A DNA stretch of 64,000 bases from Microbacterium telephonicum (GCF_003651225.1 NZ_RCDB01000002.1:372001-436000); one strand, 5' to 3'. Positions 1-10,292 are shown, numbered from the stretch's first letter. Numbers and translations: made by a program. Notes: generated by a model not told the origin, from the letters alone.

Positions 1-1
1 C

Positions 2-2875
2 GACGAACTCGCGAAGCTGCAGCACATCGAGAAGGCCCTCCCAGGGCGCCGCTCGGTCACCATCCGCGGGCTCTACCGCGCCGACCAGGGCCGCGAGTCC
101 GGCACGGACTCGCTCGAGCACCGCCTCGCCGAGATGTGCGAGGAGGCCGACCGTGCGATCGCCGAAGGCGCCGAGTTCCTCATCCTGAGCGACCGCGACT
201 CGAACAAGGACCTCCTCCCGATCCCGTCGCTGCTCATGCTCTCGGCGGTGCACCACCACCTCATCCGCCGGGAGAACCGCATGAAGGTGGGCCTCGTGGT
301 CGAGGCGGGCGACGTGCGCGAAGTGCACCACGTCGCGACGCTCATCGGCTACGGCGCCTCCGCGGTCAACCCGTACCTGGCCATGGAGACGGTCGAGTAC
401 CTCGTGCGGGCCGGCTTCATCACCGGCATCACGCCTGAGAAGGCCGTCAAGAACCTGATCTACGCGCTCGGCAAGGGCGTGCTGAAGATCATGTCCAAGA
501 TGGGCATCTCGACGGTCTCGTCCTACGCCGGTGCGCAGGTGTTCGAAGCGGTCGGGCTCTCCGACGAGTTCGTCGCCGCCTACTTCACCGGCACGGAGTC
601 GAAGCTCGGCGGCGTCGGCATCGCCGAGATCGCGGCCGAGAACCGCGCCCGTCACGACTACGCCTACCCGGAGGACGGGGCCGTGCGCGCGCACGAGCGC
701 CTGTGGACCGGCGGCGAGTACCAGTGGCGCCGCGACGGCGCCCCGCACCTGTTCAACCCCGACACCGTGTTCCGGCTGCAGCACTCGACGCGCACCCGCC
801 GGTACGACGTGTTCCGCGAGTACACGAAGCTCGTCGACGACCAGGCCGCTGAGCTGAAGACGCTGCGCGGAATGTTCCGGCTGCGCACGGGCGAGCGGCC
901 CGCGGTGCCCATCGACGAGGTCGAGCCCATCTCGTCGATCGTCAAGCGGTTCTCGACCGGCGCGATGAGCTACGGCTCGATCTCGAAGGAAGCGCACGAG
1001 ACGCTCGCGATCGCGATGAACCGCCTCGGCGCGAAGTCGAACACCGGTGAAGGCGGCGAAGACGTCGACCGACTGCTCGACCCCGAGCGGCGCAGCGCGA
1101 TCAAGCAGGTCGCCTCCGGCCGCTTCGGCGTCACGAGCATGTACCTCACGCACGCCGACGACATCCAGATCAAGCTCGCCCAGGGTGCGAAGCCCGGCGA
1201 GGGCGGTCAGCTGCCGCCCGGCAAGGTGTACCCGTGGATCGCCCGCACGCGCGGCGGCACGCCCGGCGTCGGCCTCATCTCGCCGCCGCCGCACCACGAC
1301 ATCTACTCGATCGAAGACCTCAAGCAGCTCATCTTCGACCTCAAGCGCGCCAACCCGGCCGCCCGCGTGCACGTGAAGCTCGTGAGCCAGTCGGGCATCG
1401 GCGCGGTCGCCGCCGGCACCGCCAAGGCCCTCGCCGACGTCATCCTCGTGTCGGGGCACGACGGCGGAACGGGCGCGAGCCCGCTCAACTCCCTCAAGCA
1501 CGCCGGCACCCCGTGGGAACTGGGCCTCGCCGAGACGCAGCAGACGCTCATGCTCAACGACATGCGCGACCGTGTCGTCGTGCAGGCCGACGGCCAGCTG
1601 AAGACCGGACGCGACGTCATCGTCGCCGCCCTGCTGGGTGCCGAGGAGTTCGGATTCGCCACCACGGCGCTGGTCGTCGAGGGCTGCATCATGATGCGCG
1701 TCTGCCACCTCGACACGTGCCCGGTGGGCGTCGCGACCCAGAACCCGGTGCTGCGCGAGCGCTTCAGCGGCAAGCCGGAGTTCGTCGTGAACTTCATGGA
1801 GTTCATCGCCCAGGAGGTGCGCGAGTACCTCGCGGAACTCGGCTTCCGCTCGCTCGACGAGGCCGTCGGCCACAACGAGCTGCTCGACGTCAACGGGGCG
1901 ATCGAGCACTGGAAGGCGAGCGGTCTCGACCTCACGCCGATCCTCGAGGGTCCGCACTTCGCCGAGGCGACGCCGCGTCGTCACGCGCGGGAGCAGGACC
2001 ACGAACTCGAGGCGCACTTCGACGTGCCCCTCATCGAGCGCGCCCAGGACGTCATCGCCCACGGCGGTCACATCTCGATCGACTTGCCGATCCGCAATAC
2101 CGAACGCGCCGTCGGCACCATGCTCGGCAACCGCGTCACCCTCGCCCACGGCGAGAACGGTCTGCCGTCCGGGTCGATCGAGGTGAACCTCACGGGATCG
2201 GCCGGTCAGTCCTTCGGCGCCTTCCTCCCCGCCGGCATCACGCTGCGCCTGGAGGGTGACTCGAACGACTACGTCGGCAAGGGCCTGTCGGGCGGACAGA
2301 TCGTCGTGCGCCCGCCGCGCGCGGCCGCGTTCGACGCCTCGCAGAACGTGATCGCGGGCAACGTCATCGGCTACGGCGCGACGCAGGGCACGATGTTCCT
2401 GCGCGGCGTCGTCGGCGAGCGGTTCCTGGTGCGCAACTCGGGCGCGACCGCCGTCGTCGAGGGCGTGGGCGACCACGCGCTGGAGTACATGACCGGCGGT
2501 CTCGCCGTGATCCTCGGCGCGACCGGACGCAACCTGGGCGCCGGCATGTCCGGCGGCACCGCGTACGTGTACAAGCTCGATCGTGCGCTGGTCAACCGCG
2601 AGTCGCTCGCCGGCGGCGAGCTGCAGCTGCTCGACCTGGACTCGGCCGACGTCGAGATCCTGCGCGACCTGCTCGAGCGGCACGTCGCTGAGACCGACTC
2701 GGCGCTGGCCGCCGCACTCCTGGACGACTTCGAGGCCGAGTCCGCGAACTTCGTCCGTGTCCTGCCGCGTGATTACGCCGCGGTGCTGCAGACCCGCCAG
2801 GAGGCGGCCGCCGAGGGGCTGGACCCCGACGGCGACGTCGTCTGGACCCGCATCCTGGAGGTGACCGGTGGCTGA
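2..2875 (+). CDS. gltB: Glutamate synthase (NADPH) large subunit, 5' truncated
   Basis: Large subunit of glutamate synthase: moves the amide nitrogen of glutamine onto 2-oxoglutarate, with GltD supplying electrons. The frame is open from the left edge, so the N-terminal glutaminase part lies outside the window; 957 residues are visible of about 1,500 usual for the family. The FMN/synthase domain is recognisable ([15 protein letters not shown], then [10 protein letters not shown]). The 3Fe-4S cysteines lie in [13 protein letters not shown] (visible residues 562, 568, 573). The C-terminal third is the glycine-rich beta-helix domain ([23 protein letters not shown]). The stop overlaps the gltD start by 8 bases, so the two subunits are translationally coupled. 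The identification is secure. Confidence 0.97.
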   Translation, partial: DELAKLQHIEKALPGRRSVTIRGLYRADQGRESGTDSLEHRLAEMCEEADRAIAEGAEFLILSDRDSNKDLLPIPSLLMLSAVHHHLIRRENRMKVGLVVEAGDVREVHHVATLIGYGASAVNPYLAMETVEYLVRAGFITGITPEKAVKNLIYALGKGVLKIMSKMGISTVSSYAGAQVFEAVGLSDEFVAAYFTGTESKLGGVGIAEIAAENRARHDYAYPEDGAVRAHERLWTGGEYQWRRDGAPHLFNPDTVFRLQHSTRTRRYDVFREYTKLVDDQAAELKTLRGMFRLRTGERPAVPIDEVEPISSIVKRFSTGAMSYGSISKEAHETLAIAMNRLGAKSNTGEGGEDVDRLLDPERRSAIKQVASGRFGVTSMYLTHADDIQIKLAQGAKPGEGGQLPPGKVYPWIARTRGGTPGVGLISPPPHHDIYSIEDLKQLIFDLKRANPAARVHVKLVSQSGIGAVAAGTAKALADVILVSGHDGGTGASPLNSLKHAGTPWELGLAETQQTLMLNDMRDRVVVQADGQLKTGRDVIVAALLGAEEFGFATTALVVEGCIMMRVCHLDTCPVGVATQNPVLRERFSGKPEFVVNFMEFIAQEVREYLAELGFRSLDEAVGHNELLDVNGAIEHWKASGLDLTPILEGPHFAEATPRRHAREQDHELEAHFDVPLIERAQDVIAHGGHISIDLPIRNTERAVGTMLGNRVTLAHGENGLPSGSIEVNLTGSAGQSFGAFLPAGITLRLEGDSNDYVGKGLSGGQIVVRPPRAAAFDASQNVIAGNVIGYGATQGTMFLRGVVGERFLVRNSGATAVVEGVGDHALEYMTGGLAVILGATGRNLGAGMSGGTAYVYKLDRALVNRESLAGGELQLLDLDSADVEILRDLLERHVAETDSALAAALLDDFEAESANFVRVLPRDYAAVLQTRQEAAAEGLDPDGDVVWTRILEVTGG

Positions 2876-4337
2876 CCCGAAGGGCTTCCTGAAGACCACC
2901 GAGCGCGAGCTCCCCGCTCGTCGGCCCGTGCCCGTCCGCATCATGGACTGGAAGGAGGTGTACGAGCCGGGAGACTCGGCCGTGCTCCGCCGCCAGGCCG
3001 GCCGGTGCATGGACTGCGGCATCCCGTTCTGCCACCAGGGGTGCCCGCTGGGCAACCTCATCCCGGAGTGGAACGACCTCAAGTGGCGCGGCGAAGGCCG
3101 CGCCGCCATCGAGCGCCTGCACGCCACCAACAACTTCCCGGAGTTCACCGGGCGGCTGTGCCCGGCGCCGTGCGAGAGTTCGTGCGTGCTCGGCATCAAC
3201 CAGCCGGCGGTCACGATCAAGCAGATCGAGGTCTCCACGATCGACGACGCCTTCGCCAACGGCTGGGTCGAGCCCGAGCCGCCGGGGCGCCTGACCGGCA
3301 AGACCGTCGCGGTCGTCGGCTCCGGCCCCGCCGGGCTCGCCGCCGCGCAGCAGCTCACCCGCGCCGGTCACACCGTCGCGGTGTACGAGCGCGACGACCG
3401 GATCGGCGGACTCCTGCGGTACGGCATCCCGGACTTCAAGATGGAGAAGCGCCACCTCGAGTCGCGCCTGCGTCAGATGCAGGATGAAGGAACCCGCTTC
3501 CGCGCCGGCGTCGAGATCGGCAAGGACATCACGTGGGACGACCTGCGTGCCCGCTATGACGCCGTCGTGATCGCCACCGGGTCCACCGTGCCGCGCGACC
3601 TCGCGATCCCGGGTCGCGACCTGGCCGGCGTGCACTTCGCGATGGAGTACCTCGTCGAGTCGAACCACGCCGTCGCCGGCGACCAGGTGCCGCACCAGAT
3701 CCACGCCGAGGGCAAGCACGTCATCGTCATCGGCGGCGGCGACACCGGTGCCGACTGCATCGGCACCGCGCACCGTCACGGCGCCCTCAGCGTCACGAAC
3801 CTCGCCATCGGCAAGCAGCCCCCGTCGGCGCGTCCCGACAGCCAGCCGTGGCCGATGATGCCGAACGTCTTCGAGGTGCAGTCCGCCCACGAAGAGGGCG
3901 GTGAGCGCACCTACCTCGCCTCCACCGTCGAGTTCCTCGGCAACGAGGCCGGCGAAGTGCGCGCCCTGCGCCTGGCCGAGACGGAGTACCTGCCCGACGG
4001 TCGCCGCGTGCCCAAGAGCGGCACCGAGCGCGAGATCCCCGCCGACCTCGTGCTCATCGCGATGGGTTTTACCGGTCCGGAGCGCGCGGAGCTGGAAAGC
4101 CAGCTCGGTACGGTTTTCAGTGCCCGGGGCAACGTGGACCGCGCCGTCGACTATCAGACGACCACGCCCGGCGTGTTCGTCGCCGGTGACGCGGGCCGCG
4201 GTCAGTCGCTCATCGTCTGGGCGATCGCCGAGGGACGTGCCGCTGCAGCCGCAGTGGACGAATATCTCATGGGGCGGACGTCGCTGCCGTCCCCTGTGAA
4301 GCCGACGGACATCGCCATCGGCCTGCAGCCTGCGTGA
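2868..4337 (+). CDS. gltD: Glutamate synthase small subunit
   Basis: NADPH-oxidising subunit of glutamate synthase, 489 residues, normal for the family. The N-terminal domain carries two cysteine clusters for 4Fe-4S centres (C47, C50, C55, C59 and C98, C102, C106). Then come an FAD-binding dinucleotide fold ([15 protein letters not shown]) and an NADPH fold ([13 protein letters not shown]). The C-terminal [18 protein letters not shown] closes the FAD site. It starts with GTG inside the end of gltB. No terminator is visible before the pyk promoter 50 bases downstream. Confidence 0.97.
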   Translation: MADPKGFLKTTERELPARRPVPVRIMDWKEVYEPGDSAVLRRQAGRCMDCGIPFCHQGCPLGNLIPEWNDLKWRGEGRAAIERLHATNNFPEFTGRLCPAPCESSCVLGINQPAVTIKQIEVSTIDDAFANGWVEPEPPGRLTGKTVAVVGSGPAGLAAAQQLTRAGHTVAVYERDDRIGGLLRYGIPDFKMEKRHLESRLRQMQDEGTRFRAGVEIGKDITWDDLRARYDAVVIATGSTVPRDLAIPGRDLAGVHFAMEYLVESNHAVAGDQVPHQIHAEGKHVIVIGGGDTGADCIGTAHRHGALSVTNLAIGKQPPSARPDSQPWPMMPNVFEVQSAHEEGGERTYLASTVEFLGNEAGEVRALRLAETEYLPDGRRVPKSGTEREIPADLVLIAMGFTGPERAELESQLGTVFSARGNVDRAVDYQTTTPGVFVAGDAGRGQSLIVWAIAEGRAAAAAVDEYLMGRTSLPSPVKPTDIAIGLQPA

Positions 4338-4338
4338 G

Positions 4339-4344
4339 TAGGCT
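4339..4344 (+). promoter_or_regulatory. pyk -10 hexamer TAGGCT
   Basis: TAGGCT just after the gltD stop codon. A start site about 7 bases downstream would give pyk a leader of roughly 36 bases containing its GGAG ribosome site at 4375-4378. No good -35 is seen. Confidence 0.5.
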
Positions 4345-4386
4345 GATCAGCGTCATCAGATCCCACAAGGAACCGGAGTCATTGAA

Positions 4387-5835
4387 GTGAGACGCGCGAA
4401 GATCGTCGCAACACTGGGACCGGCCACGGAGTCGTATGAGATGATCCGCGCGATCATCGATGCGGGCGTGGACGTCACCCGACTTAACCTCAGCCACGGC
4501 GATTACTCGGAGCACGAGGCGCGTTTCGCCAACGTGCGCAAGGCCGCGGATGACGCCGGCCGTGCCGTCGCCATCCTGGTCGACCTCCAGGGCCCGAAGA
4601 TCCGCCTCGGCAAGTTCTCGGACGGCCCGCACGACCTCGCGGTCGGCGAGACGTTCCGCATCACGACCGAGGATGTCGTCGGCACCCGCGACCTCGTCGG
4701 CACGACCTTCAAGGGTCTTGCCGGCGACGTGAAGCCGGGCGACTTCCTCCTCATCGACGACGGCAAGGTCCGCGTGCAGGTGACGGCCGTCGACGGTCCC
4801 GTCGTGACGACCGAGGTGGTCGTCGCGGGCACGGTCTCCAACAACAAGGGCATCAACCTCCCCGGCGTCGCCGTGAGCGTGCCGGCGCTGTCCGAGAAGG
4901 ACGAGTCCGACCTGCGCTGGGGTCTGAAGGCGGGCTGCGACCTGGTCGCGCTGTCCTTCGTGCGCAACGCCGCCGACATCACCCGCGTGCACGAGATCAT
5001 GGCGGAGGAGGGCCGCAAGGTCCCCGTCATCGCGAAGATCGAGAAGCCGCAGGCCGTCGACAACCTCGAGGAGATCATCGACGCGTTCGACGGCATCATG
5101 GTCGCCCGTGGCGACCTCGCCGTCGAGCTTCCCCTCGAGGCCGTGCCGATCGTGCAGAAGAAGGCGGTCGAACTCTGCCGCCGCATGGCCAAGCCCGTCA
5201 TCGTCGCGACGCAGATGCTCGAGTCGATGACCCACGCGCCGGTCCCCACCCGCGCCGAGGCCTCCGACGTCGCCAACGCCGTCCTCGACGGCGCCGACGC
5301 GGTCATGCTCTCCGGCGAGTCGAGCGTCGGCGACTACCCGGTCGTCACGGTGCAGACGATGGCCCGCATCGTGGAGTCCACCGAGGAGCACGGTCTCGAC
5401 CGGATCCGTCCGCTCGACGCCAAGCCCCGCACGCAGGGCGGCATCATGACCCTCGCCGCGTACGACATCGCCCACTTCGTGGGCGCGAAGTACGTCGCGA
5501 TCTTCACCGAGTCCGGCGACACCGCGCGCCGCATGTCGCGTCTGCGCTCCGGCATCCCGATGATGGCCTTCGCCGTCGACCCGGCGATCCGGCGCCGCAT
5601 GGCCCTCACGTGGGGCGTGCAGTCGACCCTCGTGGAGCACGTCGCGCACACCGACCTGATGTTCCTCCAGGTGGACGACTTCTTCCTCGGCCAGGGTCTG
5701 GCGGAGGAAGGCGACAAGGTCGTCGTGATCTCCGGGTCCCCTCCCGGAATCATCGGCGGGACCAACGACATCCGCGTGCACAAGCTGGGCGACGCCAAGA
5801 ACGGCAAGGCGCCCATCTACAAGGCGGAGCAGTAA
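4387..5835 (+). CDS. pyk: Pyruvate kinase
   Basis: Last step of glycolysis: phosphoenolpyruvate plus ADP to pyruvate plus ATP. 482 residues, a typical length. Visible signatures are KIVATLGPAT at the N terminus, DLQGPKIRLG, the active-site stretch KIEKPQAVDNLEEI with the catalytic lysine, VARGDLAVELPLE and ATQMLESM. The residues after about 340 form the C-terminal regulatory domain. The GTG start at 4387 has GGAG 8 bases upstream. It is probably a separate transcript from gltBD, using the TAGGCT at 4339. Confidence 0.97.
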   Translation: MRRAKIVATLGPATESYEMIRAIIDAGVDVTRLNLSHGDYSEHEARFANVRKAADDAGRAVAILVDLQGPKIRLGKFSDGPHDLAVGETFRITTEDVVGTRDLVGTTFKGLAGDVKPGDFLLIDDGKVRVQVTAVDGPVVTTEVVVAGTVSNNKGINLPGVAVSVPALSEKDESDLRWGLKAGCDLVALSFVRNAADITRVHEIMAEEGRKVPVIAKIEKPQAVDNLEEIIDAFDGIMVARGDLAVELPLEAVPIVQKKAVELCRRMAKPVIVATQMLESMTHAPVPTRAEASDVANAVLDGADAVMLSGESSVGDYPVVTVQTMARIVESTEEHGLDRIRPLDAKPRTQGGIMTLAAYDIAHFVGAKYVAIFTESGDTARRMSRLRSGIPMMAFAVDPAIRRRMALTWGVQSTLVEHVAHTDLMFLQVDDFFLGQGLAEEGDKVVVISGSPPGIIGGTNDIRVHKLGDAKNGKAPIYKAEQ

Positions 5836-5875
5836 CGCCCCGACCCCGCACCGGCACCGCGACGGCCGCGCTCAC

Positions 5876-5881
5876 TATGCT
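5876..5881 (+). promoter_or_regulatory. -10 hexamer TATGCT for the small SHOCT protein
   Basis: TATGCT lies 54 bases before the GTG of the next gene, whose AGGGGAG ribosome site is at 5924-5930. This suggests an ordinary leader of about 45 bases. Confidence 0.4.
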
Positions 5882-5934
5882 GAGCGTGGCCGTCCGGCGT
5901 TTCGGGCGGGATCCGACCCTCGAAGGGGAGTCCC

Positions 5935-6168
5935 GTGTTCTGGGACTTGCTCTGGTTCCTGCTCGTCGCCGTCTACGTCGTCTCGTACGTCTTCGTACTG
6001 ATCTTCATCGTCACCGACCTGTTCCGCGACGACAGCGTCGGCGACGTGGGCAAGGCGTCCGCGGACATCGCGCAGGCCAAGGCGCTCCTCGACGACGGGA
6101 CCATCACGCAGGGCGCGTTCGACGCCCTCAAGCGCAAGGCGCTCGGCAACCAGTACTTCGGCGCCTGA
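5935..6168 (+). CDS. Small membrane protein with C-terminal SHOCT motif
   Basis: A 77-residue protein. Residues 1-29 form one hydrophobic membrane segment (FWDLLWFLLVAVYVVSYVFV). The C-terminal half ends in the short helix-turn-helix motif known as SHOCT (AQAKALLDDGTITQGAFDALKRKALG). Such proteins are widespread in actinobacteria and resemble the N-terminal part of cardiolipin-synthase-like proteins; their function is unknown. The GTG start has AGGGGAG 4 bases upstream. It stands alone between pyk and tRNA-Leu. Confidence 0.75.
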   Translation: MFWDLLWFLLVAVYVVSYVFVLIFIVTDLFRDDSVGDVGKASADIAQAKALLDDGTITQGAFDALKRKALGNQYFGA

Positions 6169-6209
6169 ACGCGCGGAACGCCGCCCCGAACCGGGGTGGC
6201 GTCCGTTCG

Positions 6210-6290
6210 TGCCGGTGGTGGGAGTCGAACCCACACGTCCGAAGACAACCGAGTTTGAGTCGGTCGCGTCTGCCATTCCGCCACACCGGC
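6210..6290 (-). tRNA. tRNA-Leu (CAA anticodon)
   Basis: Read on the minus strand, a 7-bp acceptor stem GCCGGTG/CACCGGC closes with discriminator A at 6210. The anticodon arm ACCGA-CTCAAAC-TCGGT gives anticodon CAA (codon UUG). A long variable arm marks a class II tRNA, and the T arm is GTGGG-TTCGACT-CCCAC. No CCA is encoded. Confidence 0.95.
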
Positions 6291-6303
6291 GCACGTGGTT
6301 TCG

Positions 6304-6309
6304 ACGATA
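6304..6309 (-). promoter_or_regulatory. -10 hexamer TATCGT for tRNA-Leu
   Basis: TATCGT on the minus strand, 13 bases before the tRNA 5' end. It is divergent from the pdtaR promoter at 6336. Confidence 0.4.
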
Positions 6310-6335
6310 CCGCAGGCAACCGTGGCCGCTGGCCA

Positions 6336-6341
6336 TAGGAT
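6336..6341 (+). promoter_or_regulatory. Leaderless -10 TAGGAT for pdtaR
   Basis: TAGGAT, then 6 bases, then the GTG start; no Shine-Dalgarno sequence. Confidence 0.6.
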
Positions 6342-6347
6342 GGACGG

Positions 6348-6968
6348 GTGACTGAGCAGGAACCGAGCACGACCCCCACGGCATCCGCCCCGCGACGCGT
6401 CGTCGTCGCCGAGGACGAGTCGCTGATCCGCCTCGACATCGTCGAGATCCTCCGCGACAACGGCTTCGACGTCGTCGGTGAGGCCGGTGACGGCGAGACC
6501 GCCGTGCAGCTGGCCACCGAGCTGCGGCCCGACCTCGTCATCATGGACGTGAAGATGCCCGTCCTCGACGGCATCAGCGCGGCCGAGAAGCTCAACAAGG
6601 CGCACGTCGCCCCCGTCGTGCTGCTGACCGCGTTCAGCCAGAAGGAGCTCGTCGAGCGCGCGAGCGAAGCCGGCGCCCTGGCGTACGTCGTGAAGCCCTT
6701 CACCCCGAACGACCTGCTGCCGGCGATCGAGATCGCCCTGGCCCGCTACGAGCAGATCATCACGCTCGAGGCCGAGGTCAGCGACATGGTCGAGCGGTTC
6801 GAGACCCGCAAGCTCGTCGACCGCGCCAAGGGCCTGCTCAACGAGAAGATGGGCCTCAGTGAGCCGGAGGCGTTCCGCTGGATCCAGAAGGCGTCGATGG
6901 ACCGTCGCCTCACGATGCAGGACGTCGCCAAGGCCATCATCGAGCAGCTCGCGCCCAAGAAGGGCTGA
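6348..6968 (+). CDS. pdtaR: ANTAR-domain response regulator, PdtaR-like
   Basis: Cytoplasmic two-component regulator that acts on RNA. 206 residues: a receiver domain at about 17-130 with the acidic pair in AEDES, the phosphoacceptor D67 in VIMDVKMP and a lysine in VVKPF; a linking coiled coil; and a C-terminal ANTAR domain at about 140-200 (VDRAKGLLNEKMGLSEPEAF). Mycobacterial PdtaR works with the kinase PdtaS and binds paired-hairpin RNAs near terminators. No kinase is adjacent here, so the partner must be elsewhere. The start follows from the leaderless TAGGAT-6-GTG arrangement. A large hairpin follows the stop. Confidence 0.88.
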   Translation: MTEQEPSTTPTASAPRRVVVAEDESLIRLDIVEILRDNGFDVVGEAGDGETAVQLATELRPDLVIMDVKMPVLDGISAAEKLNKAHVAPVVLLTAFSQKELVERASEAGALAYVVKPFTPNDLLPAIEIALARYEQIITLEAEVSDMVERFETRKLVDRAKGLLNEKMGLSEPEAFRWIQKASMDRRLTMQDVAKAIIEQLAPKKG

Positions 6969-6986
6969 GCCCTCCCGCATCCGCGT

Positions 6987-7059
6987 CCGCGAGACCTCAT
7001 CGGACGGACGAGACCCGGGGTGAACCCCACGGTCTCGTCCTGCAGATGAGGTCTCGCGG
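6987..7059. terminator. Long hairpin between convergent pdtaR and thioesterase
   Basis: Outer arms 6987-7000 and 7046-7059 are a perfect 14-bp inverted repeat. Nested inside are 10-bp arms 7006-7015/7031-7040 and a GGGG-TGAA-CCCC tip at 7017-7028. It lies between two converging genes and has no T-run, so it probably stops transcription from both sides. Confidence 0.7.
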
Positions 7060-7105
7060 TCGTTTCGGCGAGGGACCGCGGACCCTGCGGGCGGCGGATG
7101 CCGGG

Positions 7106-7546
7106 TCAGCGGTCCTTGATCATGTTGGTGATGCGGATCGTCGAGCAGCGGCGGCCCTGATCGTCGGAGACGACGATCTCGTGCACGGTGATGCTGCGGC
7201 CCAGGTGCACGGGGGTGCACACGCCCGTCACGACGCCGGAGGTGGCGGACCGGGTGTGCGTCGCGTTGATGTCCACGCCGACGGCCAGCCGGTGCTCGCC
7301 GGCGTGCAGATTCGCCGCCATCGACCCGAGCGACTCACCCAGCACGACGTACGCGCCGCCGTGCATGAGACCGACCGGCTGGGTGTTCCCCTCGACGGGC
7401 ATCGTCGCGACGCAGCGGTCGACCGAGAACTCGGTGAAGCGCAGGCCCATCTTCTCGGCGAGGGCGCCCATGCCGCGCTGAGCGGCCCATTCCAGGCCTT
7501 CGCTGCGCTCCGCTGCGGAGGCGTCGACGGATGCGGGTTCGCTCAT
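7106..7546 (-). CDS. PaaI-type hotdog thioesterase
   Basis: Small cytoplasmic acyl-CoA thioesterase of the hotdog fold, 146 residues from the chosen ATG. Family features are the VGLMHGGAYVVLGESLG helix, with the usual HGG and acidic residue, and the strand ATMPVEGNTQPVG before it. Substrate is unknown; relatives hydrolyse phenylacetyl-CoA or 1,4-dihydroxy-2-naphthoyl-CoA. The ATG at 7546 has AAGGTG upstream; a GTG at 7585 would add 13 unconserved-looking residues. It diverges from polA. Confidence 0.8.
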   Translation of the reverse strand: MSEPASVDASAAERSEGLEWAAQRGMGALAEKMGLRFTEFSVDRCVATMPVEGNTQPVGLMHGGAYVVLGESLGSMAANLHAGEHRLAVGVDINATHTRSATSGVVTGVCTPVHLGRSITVHEIVVSDDQGRRCSTIRITNMIKDR

Positions 7547-7593
7547 GGGCTGCACCTTCGGAACGGGGGAGAAGCGGTGTCCCACCCCGCGTC

Positions 7594-7599
7594 TAGGCT
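7594..7599 (+). promoter_or_regulatory. Leaderless -10 TAGGCT for polA
   Basis: TAGGCT, 6 bases, then the GTG of polA. Confidence 0.6.
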
Positions 7600-7605
7600 G
7601 TCAGG

Positions 7606-10257
7606 GTGACGGACTCCGGCAAGCCTACCCTCCTGGTCGTCGACGGCCATTCGCTCGCGTACCGCGCCTTCTTCGCGCTGCCGGTCGACAACTTCTCGAC
7701 CAAGGACGGTCAGCACACCAACGGCATCTACGGGTTCCTGTCGATGTTCGTGAACCTCGTCAAGGCCGAGCAGCCCACGCATCTCGCGGTCGCGTTCGAC
7801 ACGTCGCGGCATTCGTTCCGCACCGACCAGTACGCCGAGTACAAGGCCAACCGCTCCGAGTCGCCGGCCGAGTTCAAGGGGCAGATCCCGCTGCTGCAGG
7901 AGTGTCTCGCGGCGCTCAACGTGACCGTCCTGACCAAGGAGGGCATCGAAGCCGACGACATCCTCGCGACGCTTGCGACCCGCGGTGCGGCGGACGGGTT
8001 CGACGTGCTCGTCTGCTCGGGCGACCGCGACACCATCCAGCTCGTCACCGACGACGTCACGCTGCTGTATCCGAGCGTGCAGGGCGTGTCCCAGTTGAAG
8101 CGCTACACCCCGGACGCCGTCGTCGAGAAGTACGGTCTGCCCCCGGCGAACTACCCCGACATCGCCGCACTCGTCGGCGAGACCAGCGACAACCTGCCCG
8201 GCGTGCCCAAGGTCGGCGAGAAGACGGCCGTCAAATGGCTGACGCAGTGGGGGAGCCTTGAGAACCTCATCGCCAACGCCGACAAGATCACCGGCGTCGT
8301 CGGCGGCAACCTCCGCGACCACCTCGACGACGTCACCCGCAACCGCTCGCTCAACGCACTGCTGCGCGACGTCGAGCTCGAGGTCACGCCCGCCGACCTC
8401 GCCCTGCGGCCCATCGATGCCCAGGCGGTGCGCGACATCTTCGCGCGGCTCGAGTTCCGCACCCTGCTGCCGCGGGTGTTCGACTCCTTCGGCACCGGCG
8501 ATGACGAGCTGCCCGCCGCTGCGGTCGTCGCGATCCCGACCGCGGCGACCCCCGCCGCCGACGCGCTGGGGGCATGGGCGACGGATGCGGAGGGCGACGT
8601 CGCGGTGTCCGTCGTCGTCGCCGGCGGACTCCCGACCCGCATCGGCCTGGCCGCCGGTGACGACGTCGTCGAAGCCGACTGGAGTCCCGAGGTCGCCGCG
8701 GCCCTCACTGCCTGGTTCGAATCCGACGCGCCGAAGGTGATCGCCGATGCGAAGCCGCAGGTCAAGGCGCTGCGGCGCGCCGGGGTGCGTCTGCGCGGCC
8801 TCGCCTTCGATCCGTTGCTCGCGGGATGGCTCGAGCGCCCGAGCTTCCCCGACAAGAGCCTCGCCGACCTCGTGCAGCGTCACCTCGACGAGAAGCTGCC
8901 GGAAGCCGACCCCACGCAGCTGGTGCCCGAGACCGAGGGCGCCACGCCCGGCCAGCTCGCGTGGTTCGCGGGCCGGGTCGCGGCGGTGCAGCGCGACGAG
9001 ATCGCCCCCTCGGTCGCCTCGGTGCTCACCGACATCGAACTGCCGACCCTCGACGCCCTCGCCGACATGGAGCTGGCCGGTGTCGCCGTGTCGCACGAGA
9101 AGCTGTCCGGCTTCTCGGCCGAGCTGCTCGCCCGCGCCGACGGCGTGGCCCGGCTCGCCTTCGCCGAGATCGGCCGGGAGGTGAACCTCGGCTCGCCCAA
9201 GCAGCTGCAGGAGGTGCTGTTCGACCAGCTCGCCCTGCCGAAGACGCGCAAGACCAAGACGGGCTACTCGACCGACGCCGCCGTACTCGCCGATCTGCAG
9301 GAGTCGAACCCGCACCCGTTCCTCGACCTGCTGCTGCAGCACCGCGAGGCGACGAAGCTGCGGCAGATCATCGAATCGCTGGATGCCGCCATCGGCAACG
9401 ACCGCACGACGCCCGACGACGGCCGCATCCACACGACGTACGTGCAGACCGGCAGCCAGACCGGACGCCTGTCGAGCACCGACCCGAACCTGCAGAACAT
9501 CCCGATCCGCACCGAGGAGTCCCGCCGCATCCGCTCGGCGTTCGAAGTCGGCGCCGGGTACGAGACCCTGTTGACCGCCGACTACTCGCAGATCGAGATG
9601 CGCATCATGGCGCACCTGTCCGGTGACCCGGGCCTGATCGAGGCGTTCAACTCGGGGGAGGACCTGCACCGGTTCGTCGGCGCCCGCGTGTTCGGGGTCG
9701 AGCCGGCGGAGGTCACCCCCGCGATGCGCACGAAGGTCAAGGCCATGTCGTACGGCCTCGTCTACGGCCTGTCGGCGTTCGGGCTGTCCAAGCAGCTGCG
9801 CATCGAGCAGTCCGAGGCCCGGCAGCTCATGACGGAGTACTTCGCGCGGTTCGGCGCGGTGCGCGACTACCTGCGCTCCTCGGTCGAACAGGCCCGCGTC
9901 GACGGCTACACCGAGACGATCTTCGGTCGCCGCCGTCCCTTCCCCGACCTCACCAGCATGAACCGCGTGCTGCGCGAGAACGCCGAGCGGGCCGCGCTCA
10001 ACGCGCCCATCCAGGGCAGCGCCGCCGACATCATGAAGATCGCGCTGTTCCGCATCCACGACCAGCTGCGCACCGAGGGACTCGCCTCCCGCGTGCTGCT
10101 GCAGATCCACGACGAACTCGTCGTCGAGGTCGCGACGGGGGAGTGGGACGCCGTCGAGCGCATCGTGCACGACCGCATGGGCGACGCCGCCGAGCTCTCG
10201 GTACCGCTGGACGTGCAGGTCGGGCGTGGCGCCGACTGGGACGAGGCCGGGCACTGA
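7606..10257 (+). CDS. polA: DNA polymerase I
   Basis: 883 residues, full length. It processes Okazaki fragments and fills repair gaps. The N-terminal 5'-3' exonuclease covers about 1-290 (VVDGHSLAYRAFFALP, SGDRDTIQLV, GETSDNLPGVPKVGEKTA). The middle 3'-5' exonuclease fold (about 310-500) lacks the acidic DxE motif, so proofreading is probably inactive, as in other actinobacterial Pol I. The polymerase domain has motif A DYSQIEMRIMAHLSGD, motif B RTKVKAMSYGLVYGLSAFG and motif C QIHDELVVE. Expressed from a leaderless promoter. Confidence 0.97.
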   Translation: MTDSGKPTLLVVDGHSLAYRAFFALPVDNFSTKDGQHTNGIYGFLSMFVNLVKAEQPTHLAVAFDTSRHSFRTDQYAEYKANRSESPAEFKGQIPLLQECLAALNVTVLTKEGIEADDILATLATRGAADGFDVLVCSGDRDTIQLVTDDVTLLYPSVQGVSQLKRYTPDAVVEKYGLPPANYPDIAALVGETSDNLPGVPKVGEKTAVKWLTQWGSLENLIANADKITGVVGGNLRDHLDDVTRNRSLNALLRDVELEVTPADLALRPIDAQAVRDIFARLEFRTLLPRVFDSFGTGDDELPAAAVVAIPTAATPAADALGAWATDAEGDVAVSVVVAGGLPTRIGLAAGDDVVEADWSPEVAAALTAWFESDAPKVIADAKPQVKALRRAGVRLRGLAFDPLLAGWLERPSFPDKSLADLVQRHLDEKLPEADPTQLVPETEGATPGQLAWFAGRVAAVQRDEIAPSVASVLTDIELPTLDALADMELAGVAVSHEKLSGFSAELLARADGVARLAFAEIGREVNLGSPKQLQEVLFDQLALPKTRKTKTGYSTDAAVLADLQESNPHPFLDLLLQHREATKLRQIIESLDAAIGNDRTTPDDGRIHTTYVQTGSQTGRLSSTDPNLQNIPIRTEESRRIRSAFEVGAGYETLLTADYSQIEMRIMAHLSGDPGLIEAFNSGEDLHRFVGARVFGVEPAEVTPAMRTKVKAMSYGLVYGLSAFGLSKQLRIEQSEARQLMTEYFARFGAVRDYLRSSVEQARVDGYTETIFGRRRPFPDLTSMNRVLRENAERAALNAPIQGSAADIMKIALFRIHDQLRTEGLASRVLLQIHDELVVEVATGEWDAVERIVHDRMGDAAELSVPLDVQVGRGADWDEAGH

Positions 10258-10286
10258 CCCCCTCCTGAGAACGGTCACAGCCGCGT

Positions 10287-10292
10287 TAGGCT
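10287..10292 (+). promoter_or_regulatory. Leaderless -10 TAGGCT for the DUF885 gene
   Basis: TAGGCT, 7 bases, then ATG at 10300. Confidence 0.55.
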
